Shown piece by piece: positions 7,914-13,838 of a stretch of 14,022 nucleotides of DNA. The DNA is from Flavobacteriales bacterium UBA4422. Its GTDB lineage: Bacteria > Bacteroidota > Bacteroidia > Flavobacteriales_G > Salibacteraceae. Within the stretch, counting starts at the first letter, position 1; each line of letters opens with the position of its first letter. The stretch lies in NCBI GenBank assembly GCA_002389645.1, contig DGQE01000010.1, forward strand, positions 1 through 14,022. The letters are read 5' to 3'. The notes under the pieces were generated by a model. The model was not told the origin of the DNA, did no database searches, and saw only the letters and a program-made list of their open reading frames with translations. The translations under genes were made by a program, and so were the position numbers.

Positions 7914-9329
7914 GTGGAAATTCAAAAGCGAATAGGTTTTTTTCTCGGCCCGGCTTTTTTCGTGGCGACCCTGCTGATTCAGCCGTTAGAGCTTGAATTG
8001 CAAAACAGCGTACTTGCTGTCGCCGCCTGGATGATTGCCTGGTGGGTAGTGGAGGTATTTCCAATTTACATCACCGCGATGCTGCCCATGGTTTTCTTTC
8101 CCGCATTGGGTATAATGGGGTTGAAAGAAACATTTACACCCTATGCCAGTCCAATTGTATTCTTATTTCTAGGAGGCTTTCTGATCGCACTTGCCATGGA
8201 GGAAAGGAAGTTGCATCAACGCATTGCCTTTGGTCTTATTAGGCTCACTGGCACCAAACCACGTGGAATCATATTGGGATTTATGGTAGCAACGGCCATC
8301 GTAGCTATGTGGATTAGCAATACCGCTACCACGGTGATGATGCTGCCTATCGGCTTGTCGGTCATTGCGCTCATGAATGATCAAGGGCTAGAGGAAAAAC
8401 TCATGAAGCGATTTGGGCTTTTGATTATGCTTGGCATCGCATATGCCGCAAATATTGGAGGGACAATGACCCTGATTGGAACCCCGCCAAACCTTGTCTT
8501 TGCGGGTTACTACTTTGAGCAAACCGGAGTAGAATTTCCCTTTGCTGATTGGCTATTGATTGGCATACCAACAGGATTGACTCTATTAATTACTGGATAT
8601 GTGTTGCTGATCAAGTTGATTTATCCGATATCAAACGCGCCAATACCAGGCGTGGAAACCATGTTTCTTGAGAAGTGGAAGGAATTGGGAAAAATGAAAA
8701 GAGGGGAGTCGATGGTCCTTGCGGTATTTGGGATTACAGTCTTCTCTTGGATTATGCTCGACCCAATTAATGAGCTTCTCGGATCGAAGCTTCTGAATAA
8801 TGTAAATGTGGCCGTTGGAGGCGGACTGCTCATGTTTTTTGTTCCGGTAGATTGGAAGAAAGGAGAGTTCATTATGTCATGGGATAGCACAAAACGATTG
8901 CCATGGGGCATTCTAATTCTTTTTGGTGGCGGCCTGAGCCTTGCCTCGGGATTGGAAACGGCGGGAATCATAGATTCAATTGCGCTTTGGGTAAGTGGCA
9001 ATGCAGGGTCTAGCGTAGTTGTTATTTGCATTGGACTTACACTCTTGGCTATTTTCTTGACCGAAATAATGAGTAACGTGGCGCTCGTTACAGTGCTGCT
9101 GCCGATCGTTTTCAGCATAGCAAATCAGATGGGCGCTGATCCCTTGATATTAACCATACCCGTAACCCTGGCGGCTAGTTGCGCCTTTATGATGCCGATC
9201 AGCACGCCGCCAAATGCCATTGTCTATTCAAGTGGTCAAATCAGCGTTTCACAAATGATGAGAGCCGGAATTTGGATGAACTTGATTGCGGTGGTCATTA
9301 TTGTAACCGTGGTGTTGGTGTTGCTTTGA
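7914..9329 (+). CDS. DASS/SLC13 family sodium-coupled carboxylate transporter
   Basis: The 471-residue multi-pass inner-membrane protein belongs to the divalent anion:sodium symporter family (INDY/SLC13, CitT-like), whose members take up di- and tricarboxylates with Na+, or sulfate. Both inverted-repeat signature sites are present: S-N-T at 135-137 (in W-I-S-N-T-A-T-T) with G-T-P-P-N at 189-193, and S-N-V at 387-389 with S-T-P-P-N-A at 430-435. In VcINDY these S-N-T/T-P-P-type motifs form the Na+ and substrate sites. Numerous hydrophobic helices cover the length, which is normal for the family. The start is a GTG at 7914; no nearer ATG gives a full first helix. The substrate cannot be told from sequence alone; a C4-dicarboxylate is the most likely guess. 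Spacing from the preceding terminator is short and no promoter was recognised. Confidence 0.92.
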   Translation: MEIQKRIGFFLGPAFFVATLLIQPLELELQNSVLAVAAWMIAWWVVEVFPIYITAMLPMVFFPALGIMGLKETFTPYASPIVFLFLGGFLIALAMEERKLHQRIAFGLIRLTGTKPRGIILGFMVATAIVAMWISNTATTVMMLPIGLSVIALMNDQGLEEKLMKRFGLLIMLGIAYAANIGGTMTLIGTPPNLVFAGYYFEQTGVEFPFADWLLIGIPTGLTLLITGYVLLIKLIYPISNAPIPGVETMFLEKWKELGKMKRGESMVLAVFGITVFSWIMLDPINELLGSKLLNNVNVAVGGGLLMFFVPVDWKKGEFIMSWDSTKRLPWGILILFGGGLSLASGLETAGIIDSIALWVSGNAGSSVVVICIGLTLLAIFLTEIMSNVALVTVLLPIVFSIANQMGADPLILTIPVTLAASCAFMMPISTPPNAIVYSSGQISVSQMMRAGIWMNLIAVVIIVTVVLVLL

Positions 9330-9331
9330 TG

Positions 9332-9361
9332 AAAAAAAAAAAATTGACGTCAACTCAATTT
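9332..9361 (-). terminator. Possible weak terminator for leftward transcripts
   Basis: On the - strand AAATTGA and TCAATTT (9355-9361 and 9341-9347) form a 7 bp AT-rich stem with a 7-base loop, followed by a run of 12 T (bases 9332-9343 read as T on this strand, the last three inside the stem). The stem is weak, but the T-run is long. It would end transcripts coming leftward from the non-coding block. An overlapping perfect palindrome, TTGACGTCAA at 9344-9353, may matter instead. Confidence 0.4.
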
Positions 9362-10184
9362 CAATAAGGTCCAAAATCATAAATCGCATAGGGAAGCTTC
9401 ACAAGGGTTAGCACAAGGCATGCGGAGGTGCGTTTCGATTGGATCGCAGCCTCGAGGCCATACTTGATGTAAGAGGTTACAAGCCGTGCGACTTTCAAGG
9501 TTGCGATCGAAAAGAAGCATGAAGCATTAGCTGTTTTGCGTTTTCGAGGAACGAGAAAAACACCTTGAAGCTTCAAGCAGTTTTGGGTCCTTTTTGCTGC
9601 TTCAAAAAGGATGAAAGCAGTTTTATCTTTCCTTTTTCTTGATAAAAAGAAAACAAAAAATCAAGGCTTGGCAATCTCCCTGAACTACTAGGTCTCAAGT
9701 CCTAAAATTTCTCAAGCCGTTCAGTCGATTCCTCCTTCACTTCCGAGAGAAATTTCACGGACTTTTCAGACATTATGGGCCCCAGATCAAATGCCTAGGC
9801 CCATAGAGTACAAAGCACGATATTCGATTATTGAAGGTTCATAGGTTCCAAAATCATGAATCTCACCGAAGTTGTCCCCTCTTGAGAGGGGTGGATTCAG
9901 AGTGGAGTGAAGCGAAATGATGAAGACGGGGTGTGTTAAGCCGCATCTCGACACACCCCACCCGCTACGCAGGCACCCATCTTATTAGAGGGATTGAACA
10001 CGTCGACATACAATCGCTGTTTGATTGCTAGTCTATCTGCGAGCGATTGGAAATATTCCGAGGTGATGACAGGAGTTAGCTGCGCTGATCCTGACATTGC
10101 GTGAAATGGATCGAAGCCTTTCGAGCTGCACTCGCAGGCTTTTTTCTTATTCATTTCGCTTGAGCAAGCTCAGCTCATGAAACG
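9362..10184. repeat. Gene-poor block rich in inverted and direct repeats; possible dispersed extragenic element
   Basis: No convincing gene lies in this ~820 bp block. It holds the palindrome TTGAAGCTTCAA (9565-9576). Inverted repeats are CCTTTTTG/CAAAAAGG (9589-9596, 9603-9610), CTTTTT/AAAAAG (9632-9637, 9644-9649), AAATTTCTC/GAGAAATTT (9705-9713, 9747-9755), TATGGGCC/GGCCCATA (9774-9781, 9798-9805), CCCCTC/GAGGGG (9876-9881, 9886-9891) and GGGGTGTGT/ACACACCCC (9928-9936, 9951-9959). Two imperfect direct repeats of the type AGGT(T)CCAAAATCATrAATC, at 9367-9388 and 9843-9865, bracket about 450 bp. The tract 9871-9959, with short G/C-rich arms linked by a GA-rich segment, resembles intergenic repeats I recall from other Bacteroidota; this is memory, not a search. 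Two short open frames on the - strand (to 9576 and to 10154) run through these hairpins and are not credible as genes. Confidence 0.5.
10114..10146 (+). terminator. Terminator-like hairpin on the + strand with no obvious gene upstream
   Basis: AAGCCT (10114-10119) pairs with AGGCTT (10136-10141), with an inner CGAG/CTCG stem (10122-10125, 10131-10134), and is followed by TTTTTT. It is oriented to end rightward transcription, although the nearest + strand gene ends near 9329, about 785 bp away. It may serve an unrecognised RNA. Confidence 0.6.
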
Positions 10185-10215
10185 AAAAAAGCCTGTCACT
10201 TTCGCAACAGGCTTT
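10185..10215 (-). terminator. Rho-independent terminator of the tRNA-Pro gene
   Basis: On the - strand AAAGCCTGT (10215-10207) pairs with ACAGGCTTT (10196-10188), a 9 bp stem with a 10-base loop, and the 3' arm runs into a T-tract ending at 10185. It begins 10 bases after the tRNA 3' end, the normal place for a tRNA terminator. Confidence 0.85.
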
Positions 10216-10225
10216 GATAATCAAG

Positions 10226-10299
10226 TCGGGATGACAGGACTTGAACCTGCGACCTCTCGCCCCCCAGACGAGCACTCTACCGGACTGAGCTACATCCCG
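10226..10299 (-). tRNA. tRNA-Pro (anticodon GGG)
   Basis: The - strand folds into a full cloverleaf of 74 bases. The acceptor stem is CGGGATG/CATCCCG and the D arm begins GCTC. The anticodon stem CTCGT/GCGAG encloses the loop CTGGGGG, giving anticodon GGG (proline, codons CCC/CCT). The T arm is GCAGG-TTCAAGT-CCTGT, and the discriminator base is A. The 3' CCA is not encoded and must be added after transcription. There is no neighbouring tRNA, so it is transcribed alone and ends at the hairpin just downstream. No second copy of its 3' end, as would mark an integrated element, was seen in the window. Confidence 0.96.
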
Positions 10300-10455
10300 A
10301 AAATCTAGAAGGGCTGCAAATATCTAAATGCTATGCAGTATTGAATGTGTCGAGCCAATTTTATGTTCAATCGCCATAACTAATCAGCCTTCGATTGGAT
10401 GGTTGATTTTATGTATTCAGCTATGCGCAGAATAGGCGCAGGTAAAGAATGCTTA

Positions 10456-10977
10456 CTAGTGCTTATGGCTTTCCAAGACCAATTTTGCTGCGGCCTCGTC
10501 CTCTTTTAAAAGTTGTAAAAGGGCATTGTTTTCTTCCGATTTAGGTGCCAACCGCTCAAAGAATGCCTTGAACCGCACTCCCAAATCAAAGATGGATTCA
10601 ATAAATGCTCTGTATGGCACGCGAATAGTCTCAAAGTGATCTCCAGAAATGATCATCCACTCATTCTCTGGTGTCATGTTTATATAGCCACCTGTGGTGA
10701 AATACATTAGGCGAACCTCATTCCTTAGGACCAACTTGTCCATGGATCTAAAGCACATATTTCGAGTTAATGAGAAGATGTCATCATTAATAATGGCCTC
10801 GGCACCTTGATAGAATATGCTGAATTTACCCTGGAACTCTTCATTATTCTCAAAAAGAACGTCAAATCCATCATCATCGGCCTTTGTTATCGGCTCAGGT
10901 CTGCATGATAAAGGACCATCTGCATCACGGAAATCGAAAAAGCAAAACGATATTTTTAATTCTTCTGAAGGTGTCAT
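10456..10977 (-). CDS. Acidic protein of unknown family, candidate immunity protein for the upstream effector
   Basis: I do not recognise this 173-residue protein. It has no signal peptide and no membrane segment, so it should be cytoplasmic. It is rich in Asp and Glu (for example D-D-D-G-F-D-V-L-F-E-N-N-E-E-F around 34-48) and has a mixed alpha/beta look with many aromatic residues. The C-terminal part looks helical (Y-R-A-F-I-E-S-I-F-D-L-G-V-R-F-K-A-F-F). It starts 20 bp downstream of the putative toxin effector on the same strand. Position, small size, acidity and cytoplasmic location are what one expects of an immunity protein protecting the cell from the effector, but this is an inference from context only. 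It could also be an unrelated hypothetical protein or a chaperone for the effector. Confidence 0.75.
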   Translation of the reverse strand: MTPSEELKISFCFFDFRDADGPLSCRPEPITKADDDGFDVLFENNEEFQGKFSIFYQGAEAIINDDIFSLTRNMCFRSMDKLVLRNEVRLMYFTTGGYINMTPENEWMIISGDHFETIRVPYRAFIESIFDLGVRFKAFFERLAPKSEENNALLQLLKEDEAAAKLVLESHKH

Positions 10978-10997
10978 TTTATTGGAGTTTCATTTTA

Positions 10998-11693
10998 TTA
11001 TTTGGCCTTGTTTTTCTCACCCCTCATTTGGTCTAATTCGGATGCAGTGTACACATGTCCCGAGATTGGGAAGAATCCATTAAGCTTCCCACTTCCTCTA
11101 GATGTCATTCTGTACTTAATTCCGCCAAAATCTTTCTCAACACCTTTGGTTATATCATCTCCAGCTTCGAATTGACTTAGGCAACCCACGAGTGCGGCAG
11201 ATATTTCCGCGCCTCCCATTGACTGAGGAAACATGGTCGCATCGTTGCCAATTGTCTTACTACTAAGTCTTTGGTAGCCGTATGAATGTCTTTCTAGGTA
11301 ATGCTTCATATTCAACTCTGTAACACCCAGGTTAGTGGCTGCTTTGGGGATTGCAGGATTTGCCACGCTTTTTGGATCCTTCCTGCTAAACAAGGCCGCA
11401 TCCGAAGCCGCATCCTTATGAAAAGCAAGTTGAATGGGATCATAGCTACGAAGCTGAATGGTAGATACGCTGCCAACCTTGGTTGTAGACTTGTCAGCCA
11501 TTCTTTTCAATTGGGCCACTGAATCTTCTGAAACACTTTTGTTAGCCATATCACTTAATTTCCGCTGAGCTATAGCTTCCGGCCTATTGTTTTCGAAATT
11601 AGAGGTGGAGGCTGAGGCAGATTTCTTCGGAGCCTCAGCGTGTGAGAGCGATTGGTTTTCTTTTTTCTGTAAATCTTCAGTTTCCAAATTCAT
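10998..11693 (-). CDS. Putative polymorphic toxin/injection-system effector with DUF4157-type leader and unassigned C-terminal domain
   Basis: With the ATG at 11693 the protein has 231 residues; a GTG at 11744 would add 17 residues (M-Q-V-A-L-T-P...) that do not fit the family start. Residues 1-33 are Lys/Ser/Ala-rich and probably disordered. Residues 34-52 read E-N-N-R-P-E-A-I-A-Q-R-K-L, then M-A-N-K-S, repeated more loosely at 61-69 (Q-L-K-R-M-A-D-K-S) and followed by I-Q-L motifs. This N-R-P-E-A-x-A-Q-R-K-L-x-x-M-A-N pattern is the leader I know from DUF4157 proteins, which are often linked to extracellular contractile injection systems and toxins. DUF4157 itself (H-E-x-x-H) is absent. The C-terminal ~110 residues instead form a compact domain with H-Y-L-E-R-H (131-136), M-F-P-Q-S (154-158), Y-R-M-T-S-R-G-S-G-K-L-N-G-F-F-P (194-209) and H213. 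The paired His residues and the ending recall small RNase-type toxins of the EndoU/barnase-like group, but this is a weak guess. There is no signal peptide. Confidence 0.78.
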   Translation of the reverse strand: MNLETEDLQKKENQSLSHAEAPKKSASASTSNFENNRPEAIAQRKLSDMANKSVSEDSVAQLKRMADKSTTKVGSVSTIQLRSYDPIQLAFHKDAASDAALFSRKDPKSVANPAIPKAATNLGVTELNMKHYLERHSYGYQRLSSKTIGNDATMFPQSMGGAEISAALVGCLSQFEAGDDITKGVEKDFGGIKYRMTSRGSGKLNGFFPISGHVYTASELDQMRGEKNKAK

Positions 11694-11875
11694 ATGGCGC
11701 CCATTTCGCGTTGGGGTAGAGGCAGGCGTTAATGCAACCTGCACATGTGCAAGATAGGTTTTGTTGATGTCTAAGTATGTATTCTGTCGGCTTAATTATT
11801 AACCGGATTTGAGTTCACTATTGTGCTCTTCGAAATTGCGTTCAATCAAAAGATGTCGAGTCCTTTACTTGGCCA

Positions 11876-12235
11876 TTATTCTGAATAAACCTTCCAGGTA
11901 CCAACCTTCTTTTCTGTGCCATACCAATATTGGAAATTGCCGTGTTCTTTTACACTACCATTTTTATAAAATGAACAATATTCTCCAACCTTGAATATGT
12001 CAGTTAAGGTGTCCAATACCATGTGTAAGTAATCAGGATTTTCAAGATTAACAGTGAAAGTGGTATCAATGGAAATATGTTCAGCAGCTACGAACCGTTC
12101 GCAAACCTGACCTTCTGGGTAGAAAGTCTCTTCACGATGTGTTCCCTCAGGGAGCTGAATTTCTTGACATTAACAATCCAAAGAGCAAAGTGAAAACACG
12201 GTGAGAATACAAATGCTCGAATAAAGATTGGCCAT
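11876..12235 (-). pseudogene. MORN_2-type lipoprotein-like gene interrupted by one in-frame stop
   Basis: Reading from the ATG at 12235, the frame gives a hydrophobic signal-like start (M-A-N-L-Y-S-S-I-C-I-L-T-V-F-S-L-C-S-L-D-C). A TAA at codon 22 (12172-12170) follows, and then 97 more codons in the same frame to the TAA at 11878-11876. The part after the stop is clearly protein-like: C-Q-E-I-Q-L-P-E-G, then a C-terminal Y-K-N-G-S-V-K-E-H-G-N-F then G-T-W-K-V-Y-S-E. The last segment fits the MORN_2 repeat of YwqK-like proteins. The cysteines at codons 21 and 23, just around the stop, suggest it was an exported lipoprotein. A single base change could have made the TAA, and no frameshift is needed. 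It lies among other damaged genes. The function of the intact form is unknown. Confidence 0.72.
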
Positions 12236-12293
12236 GGCTTTCAAATATACCTAATACGACAACTATGAAATTTGAGCGAGTGGGCATAAAGGG

Positions 12294-12320
12294 CAGTCAC
12301 GCGCTGCGAGCGCGCGTCAG
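12294..12320. repeat. REP-like GC-rich hairpin
   Basis: CGCGCT (12300-12305) and AGCGCG (12309-12314) form a perfect 6 bp stem around a GCG loop. Pairing continues outward with interruptions to 12294 and 12320. It is strikingly GC-rich in AT-rich surroundings, sits between two genes, and lacks a T-run, so it looks like a repetitive extragenic palindrome rather than a terminator. Confidence 0.55.
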
Positions 12321-12333
12321 TGGAATAGAGGGA

Positions 12334-12804
12334 TTATTCCACAATCCATTTGTGATTTCCTAATTCAATTGTGTAATCTATCAAGTCTAATGTTCCGTGA
12401 GCGGGTTCCCTATTAATTATGATTTGAATCGGATGAATTTTACGTTCAAATCGAACCAGGTCAATTTCTCCTGTCGCATGTCCTAACGCCGTCAATGCGA
12501 TTGGGCCGGGTTTAATGAGGTGTTTAAAGCGTATGACCGAGGTGTCGCCCTTCTTACCAATTTCATACCCAAAAGTGTACTCAAGCTCGGGCATTAAATC
12601 TTCGCTAGCAAACAATAATTTGTTCGATTCGTCATCAACGTAAAATATCAGTCGAGACTCTATCGGGCAGGTATTTATATGCTGGGATGAAGTATCATCC
12701 GGCCCCTCATTTAAAAGTGGAAATGGGTCAATGTCATCCTTCCTGCAACTAAAAGATAGAAATATTAAGAGAAGAACATATAAATGGTTAACACGAAAAT
12801 TCAC
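12334..12804 (-). CDS. Small lipoprotein of unknown function
   Basis: The 156-residue protein starts with a hydrophobic signal (H-L-Y-V-L-L-L-I-F-L) and a lipobox-like L-S-F-S-C with cysteine at residue 20, followed by R-K-D-D. It is therefore probably a lipid-anchored envelope protein; the Asp/Lys-rich residues just after the Cys are compatible with surface exposure in Bacteroidota. The mature part is short and beta-rich in appearance (R-L-I-F-Y-V-D-D, L-E-Y-T-F-G-Y-E-I-G-K-K-G, I-Q-I-I-I-N-R-E-P), with no motif I can name. It lies 76 bp downstream of the truncated TolC-like gene on the same strand. No partner function is evident. Confidence 0.75.
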   Translation of the reverse strand: MNFRVNHLYVLLLIFLSFSCRKDDIDPFPLLNEGPDDTSSQHINTCPIESRLIFYVDDESNKLLFASEDLMPELEYTFGYEIGKKGDTSVIRFKHLIKPGPIALTALGHATGEIDLVRFERKIHPIQIIINREPAHGTLDLIDYTIELGNHKWIVE

Positions 12805-12880
12805 GTACTGAAGACGAATCGACGTACCTTGGGGTTGGACTAAATGGGCCTGTAGTCAGAAAGGAATGACGAATAATTGT

Positions 12881-13825
12881 TTACTCCGTACTCAAGATCT
12901 GCCCCGTCAATCTTAAAATCTCCAATTCATACAACCGCAGCGATATAAGTGCGTTTGATTTTCGGATTTTGGCTGAGGTAAGACCGAGCTGGGCCTCTCT
13001 AAACTGCGTACTGCTGATCTGTCCAGAATTATAAAGCTCCTCGGATCGGCGAAGGTTCAACTCGGATGCCTCTAGGTTGTGTTCTTCAAACTGTGCCACG
13101 CGGTAGCTTTGAACATAGGTGTCGTGCGCATCTCGAATGTCACTCTCGATCTGCAGACCTTGATTCTCTAGCTCCAAGGTTCTTATTTCCAAATTCACCT
13201 TTTGATTTTGTCTCGCCGTTTTATTCCGGAACCCATTAAAAAGCGGATAGTTTAATCCGACAGAACCGCTCCAACCTGCCGAGGTGTTGCTCAGTACAAT
13301 GCCAGCTTCACTTTGCTGACTATTGTAGTTATATCCGCCATTGACAGTCAAAGAAGGCATTACGCTAGACCATGCTAGTTGATAGTCCTTCTGCGCTAAA
13401 TCCTGTTGCATCATCGCGTTCTTAATCGAACTGTTATTCGCCCTTGATGTCTCTACCAATTCGTCAATGCTCCACGTTTGCAACTCAGGTGTAGCATCCG
13501 AACATGTGGTTTCTTCGGGTAGCACATTTGCAATCAATCTAGAAAGGAGTCTGAGAGAGGTCTTGCGTTGCAGTTGTGCGTTTAACAATACCGAACTATC
13601 TGTTGTTAAGGCTACACGAGCAGCTAATAATTCAGTTTTTAAGGCCGTTCCCAGTTCATTGCTCAATTGCTCGCGTTCATATCGCTTAATGCTCACTCCT
13701 AGATTTTCCGTGGCTATTTCCTCTTGCTCAATGGCTCGCGCCAAGACATAATATGCGCTAGCAACTTGTAACAATGTTCCCTCAATTCCCTGCTCGCGCG
13801 GACGTGTCGTCCGTGCACTATCCAT
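12881..13825 (-). pseudogene. TolC-family outer-membrane efflux protein, 5' end lost at a RAYT/REP insertion
   Basis: The open frame encodes 314 residues, of which about 17-314 fit a TolC/OEP-family protein, the outer-membrane channel of RND or type I export pumps. The first OEP repeat is cut (V-A-S-A-Y-Y-V-L-A-R-A, then E-L-G-T-A-L-K-T-E-L-L-A-A-R-V-A-L). The second is complete (S-S-V-M-P-S-L-T-V-N-G-G-Y-N-Y, L-N-Y-P-L-F-N-G-F-R-N-K, L-Y-N-S-G-Q-I-S-S-T-Q-F-R-E-A-Q). Family members usually have a signal peptide and roughly 100-150 more residues at the N-terminus; none are here. The first residues after the ATG at 13825 (D-S-A-R-T-T-R-P-R-E-Q) are translated from a REP-like hairpin. The AGGAG before that ATG belongs to the tail of the transposase region. 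Without a signal peptide the product cannot reach the outer membrane, so the gene is almost surely non-functional. No pump subunits are visible. Confidence 0.85.
13796..13816. repeat. REP-like hairpin next to the RAYT gene
   Basis: CGGACG (13799-13804) and CGTCCG (13808-13813) pair around a TGT loop, extended by a G-T wobble and two G-C pairs to a 9 bp stem. It starts about 22 bp after the RAYT stop, on the border with the truncated TolC gene, where RAYT-associated palindromes usually lie. Confidence 0.7.
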
Positions 13826-13838
13826 ACTCCTTTAATCC

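Noticed and set aside
8621..9118. 165-codon open frame on the - strand inside the transporter gene
   Set aside because: It lies fully opposite the well-supported DASS transporter coding sequence, has low-complexity Ser/Pro/Thr content and no homology I recognise.
9361..9576. 71-codon open frame on the - strand
   Set aside because: It starts at a TTG inside a palindrome, runs through the repeat block and has no recognisable domain. It is more likely part of a dispersed repeat, although a genome-wide search for the same peptide would be worthwhile.
9936..10154. 72-codon open frame on the - strand (M-N-K-K-K-A-C-E-C...)
   Set aside because: Its ends are made from the GGGGTGTGT/ACACACCCC repeat and the terminator hairpin. 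The middle (Y-F-Q-S-L-A-D-R-L-A) looks mildly protein-like, but there is no family match and no promoter, so it is not supported as a gene.
10226..10299. tRNA-Pro as an integration site of a genomic island
   Set aside because: Accessory genes lie next to it, but no duplicated tRNA 3' end, integrase gene or att-like direct repeat is visible in the window.
11694..11744. GTG start 17 codons upstream for the effector gene
   Set aside because: The extra residues are not like the family leader, whereas the ATG at 11693 begins an M-N-x-E/K-rich start typical of such leaders. The GTG cannot be fully excluded.
12242..12249. TATATTTG on the - strand as a promoter of the interrupted MORN_2 gene
   Set aside because: It matches TAnnTTTG, but there is no TTG at the right spacing and it lies only six bases before the ATG, so transcription would start at the start codon.
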